A stretch of DNA of 6,661 bases from JBFHKO01 sp041595355. Lineage in GTDB: Bacteria > Pseudomonadota > Gammaproteobacteria > Enterobacterales > Aeromonadaceae. Within the stretch, counting starts at the first letter, position 1. Every line of letters begins with the position of its first letter. Position numbers and translations under genes: made by a program. Shown here one piece after another: positions 4,840 through 6,661 of this stretch. Under the pieces are notes generated by a model, which saw only the letters and a program-made list of their open reading frames with translations, did not search any database and had not been told where the DNA came from. Where the stretch lies: positions 1 through 6,661 of the forward strand of contig JBFHKO010000146.1 in NCBI GenBank assembly GCA_041595355.1. Reading direction: 5' to 3'.

Positions 4840-5915
4840 ACCTGCACGACATCCTGAATGCCCCCCTCTGGCAGCACGGCGAACGCGAGCTCGTCTGCCT
4901 GGCGCGCATCGACGAGACGCGCGACGGTGACACCGTCACCGCCGCCAGCTTCGAATTCCAGACCGCCGGCCGCCCCAGCCGCTTTTGCTACCTGCCGGGC
5001 CAGTTCCTGCTGCTGGCCGTGCCGGTGGCCGGCCAGACCCTGCAGCGCGCCTACTCGCTCTCCTCCACCCCCACCCGCCCCCACTCGCTGACGGTGACGG
5101 TGAAGCGGGTGGCCGGCGGCCGGGTCTCCAACCATCTGCTGGATCATCTGCAGCCCGGCATGACCCTGGCGGCGCAGCCGCCGGCGGGGAGTTTCCACCT
5201 GCCGGCCGGTGCCCTGCCCGCCAGCGTGCTGCTGCTCAGCGCCGGCAGCGGCATCACCCCCATGCTCGCCATGGCCCGGGCGCTGCTGGATCTGCGCGCC
5301 CCCACCCGCATCCACTTCCTGCACAGTGCCCGCAGCCGGGCCGATCTCATCGCCGGCGACGCGCTGCTGGCGCTGGCCGCCGCGCATGACCACTTCCGGC
5401 TGGATCTGGTGCTGGAGGACCCGAGCGGCGATCTCCCCTGCCATGCCGGCCGGCTGGACGCCGCCCTGCTCGGGCAACTGGTGCCCCGCCTCGATGGCCA
5501 GGCCATCTACCTGTGCGGCCCGGCCGCCTACATGGCAGGAGTCGAACAGCTGCTGGGCGAGCGCGGCGTCAGTCCGGCGCACCTGAACAAGGAGAGCTTT
5601 GGCGGCCCGGCACCGGCGGCAGAACCGGCACCGGCAGCCGATACCGGCGCCGGCTACCGCCTGAGCGTGCCCGCCTTCGGCAAGGAGGCGACGATAGCCC
5701 CCGGCCAGAGCCTGCTCGAGGCGCTGGAGCGCGAGGGGCTGCCCATCATCGGCGCCTGCCGCGCCGGCGTGTGCGGCAGCTGCAAGTGCAAGGTCATCGA
5801 GGGCAGCGTCACCTCCAGCAGCCAGATGGCCCTCACGGCCGAGCAGATCGCCGACGGCTACGTGCTCGCCTGTGCCAGCCAGGCCGACTCCGATCTGGCC
5901 GTGGCCCTGGGATAA
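4836..5915 (+). CDS. hcr: NADH oxidoreductase Hcr (electron donor of Hcp)
   Basis: A 359-residue flavin/iron-sulfur reductase that passes electrons from NADH through FAD and a [2Fe-2S] ferredoxin domain to Hcp. Domain order: FAD-binding barrel (about 15-125) with R71-A-Y-S74; NAD-binding domain (about 128-255) with G137-S-G-I-T-P142 and C227-G-P229; an Ala/Pro-rich linker (about 258-272); and a C-terminal plant-type ferredoxin with C308-X4-C313-X2-C316-X29-C346. An extra Cys318 lies beside the cluster loop. E. coli Hcr is ~322 residues, so this one is slightly long, mainly from the N-terminus and linker. I prefer ATG 4836, preceded by GAGAGAGA, because the 17 extra residues from ATG 4785 look unlike the family and are poorly spaced from the AGGAGG; 4785 cannot be excluded. 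nirB follows 29 bp downstream, so they are very likely co-transcribed. Confidence 0.93.
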   Translation: MNLHDILNAPLWQHGERELVCLARIDETRDGDTVTAASFEFQTAGRPSRFCYLPGQFLLLAVPVAGQTLQRAYSLSSTPTRPHSLTVTVKRVAGGRVSNHLLDHLQPGMTLAAQPPAGSFHLPAGALPASVLLLSAGSGITPMLAMARALLDLRAPTRIHFLHSARSRADLIAGDALLALAAAHDHFRLDLVLEDPSGDLPCHAGRLDAALLGQLVPRLDGQAIYLCGPAAYMAGVEQLLGERGVSPAHLNKESFGGPAPAAEPAPAADTGAGYRLSVPAFGKEATIAPGQSLLEALEREGLPIIGACRAGVCGSCKCKVIEGSVTSSSQMALTAEQIADGYVLACASQADSDLAVALG

Positions 5916-5944
5916 CCATTTCAATCACAGAACAGGACAAGCCC

Positions 5945-6661
5945 ATGCAAACAACCAAACTGGTCATCGTCGGCAACGGCATGGTAGGCCATCGCTTTCT
6001 CGAGGAGCTGGTGGAGCGCGCCGAACCGGGCCAGTACGACATCACCGTTTTCTGCGCCGAGCCACGGCTCGCCTATGACAGGGTGCACCTGTCCGCCTAT
6101 TTTTCCCACCATACCGACGAGGAGCTGTCGCTGGTTCGGCCCGGCTTCTATGAAAAGCACGGCATCCGGGTTCACCTTGGCGAGGCGGTCAAGCAGATAG
6201 ACAGGGCCCGCCGCCAGTTGCACTCCAACCAGGGCCGCGTGGTCGACTACGACAAGCTCATTCTCGCCACCGGCGCCTATCCCTGGGTGCCGCCCATCCC
6301 GGGCGGCCAGCATCACCAGTGCCATCTCTACCGCACCATAGAGGATCTGCAGGCCATCCGCGCGGCGGCCACCCATGCCCGCAGCGGGGTGGTGATTGGC
6401 GGCGGCCTGCTGGGCCTCGAGGCGGCCGGCGCCCTCAAGGCGCTGGGGCTGGAAACCCACGTGGTGGAATTTGCGCCCATGCTGATGGCCGAGCAGCTGG
6501 ATGCCCAGGGCGGCGCCATGCTGCGGCGCAAGATTGAATCCATGGGTGTGCAGGTGCACACCGGCAAGAACACCCGCGAGATCCTGCACCATCAGGGCCA
6601 GGGCGGCGCCCACCGGCTCAACTTTGCCGACGGCAGCCAGCTGGATGTGGACGTCATCGTC
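5945..6661 (+). CDS. nirB: NADH-dependent nitrite reductase large subunit NirB, N-terminal part (3' truncated)
   Basis: The visible 239 residues are the N-terminal pyridine nucleotide-disulfide oxidoreductase region of NirB, whose full length is about 850 residues; the window ends inside the gene. Start ATG 5945 follows AGGA (5934-5937) with 7-nt spacing. Visible motifs are the FAD-binding G10-N-G-M-V-G15, A-Y-D-R-V-H-L near residue 43, A-T-G-A-Y-P-W-V-P-P, and the NAD-binding G152-G-G-L-L-G157 followed by E-A-A-G. As I recall the E. coli NirB sequence, the match is close throughout (S-H-H-T, S-L-V-R-x-G-F-Y-E-K-H-G-I, E-F-A-P-M-L-M-A-E-Q-L-D). NirB with NirD reduces nitrite to ammonia in the cytoplasm using NADH; the siroheme/4Fe-4S domains and nirD would lie beyond the window. 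It sits 29 bp after hcr, placing nitrite reduction and NO removal in one unit. Confidence 0.95.
   Translation, partial: MQTTKLVIVGNGMVGHRFLEELVERAEPGQYDITVFCAEPRLAYDRVHLSAYFSHHTDEELSLVRPGFYEKHGIRVHLGEAVKQIDRARRQLHSNQGRVVDYDKLILATGAYPWVPPIPGGQHHQCHLYRTIEDLQAIRAAATHARSGVVIGGGLLGLEAAGALKALGLETHVVEFAPMLMAEQLDAQGGAMLRRKIESMGVQVHTGKNTREILHHQGQGGAHRLNFADGSQLDVDVIV

Noticed and set aside
4620..5924. 434-residue open frame on the minus strand opposite hcr
   Set aside because: A shadow of hcr; it is Gly/Ala/Gln-rich with no domain, and its C-terminal end is the translated REP-like repeat.
1..6661. CRISPR array, tRNA/rRNA genes, phage or IS transposase
   Set aside because: No short regularly spaced repeats with spacers, tRNA-like cloverleaf, rRNA sequence or transposase/integrase coding region was seen on either strand.

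Overview
The window looks like chromosome from a GC-rich gammaproteobacterium. The Hcp carries the enteric-type CX2CX11CX6C cluster motif, the NirB N-terminus closely resembles the enterobacterial protein, and a REP-like palindromic repeat of the kind common in Proteobacteria is present. An Aeromonadales-type host (Zobellella/Oceanimonas-like) would fit, but that is a guess from overall character, not proof.

Left part (1-1410): the 3' end of a large surface or secreted protein built from roughly 96-residue tandem-95/VCBS-like Ig repeats (three complete, one partial). It ends in a unique ~127-residue C-terminal domain and is followed by a strong intrinsic terminator. Facing it on the minus strand (1606-2547) is an exported DUF2279/YfiM-like envelope protein with its own minus-strand terminator, so this is a convergent gene pair.

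Centre (2548-2892): a 345-bp AT-rich divergent intergenic region. Upstream of hcp it holds a near-textbook enhancer-dependent sigma-54 promoter (TGGCACG-N4-TTGTA), a perfect match to the IHF consensus, and three upstream GT-N7-AC palindromes of NorR type. The layout resembles E. coli norVW and suggests that hcp is switched on by nitric oxide through NorR and sigma-54.

Right part (2893-6661): hcp (hybrid cluster protein, NO/hydroxylamine reductase), hcr (its NADH-dependent reductase) and the start of nirB (NADH nitrite reductase large subunit, cut by the window end), all on the plus strand. Hcr and nirB are 29 bp apart and almost certainly co-transcribed. Hcp and hcr are separated by an unusual 281-bp gap containing a ~120-bp element with inverted REP-like ends and a terminator-like T-run, then a Shine-Dalgarno-led 19-codon leader ORF whose stop overlaps the hcr start (ATGA). 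Functionally the cluster joins nitrite reduction to ammonia (NirB) with removal of the NO that nitrite metabolism produces (Hcp/Hcr).
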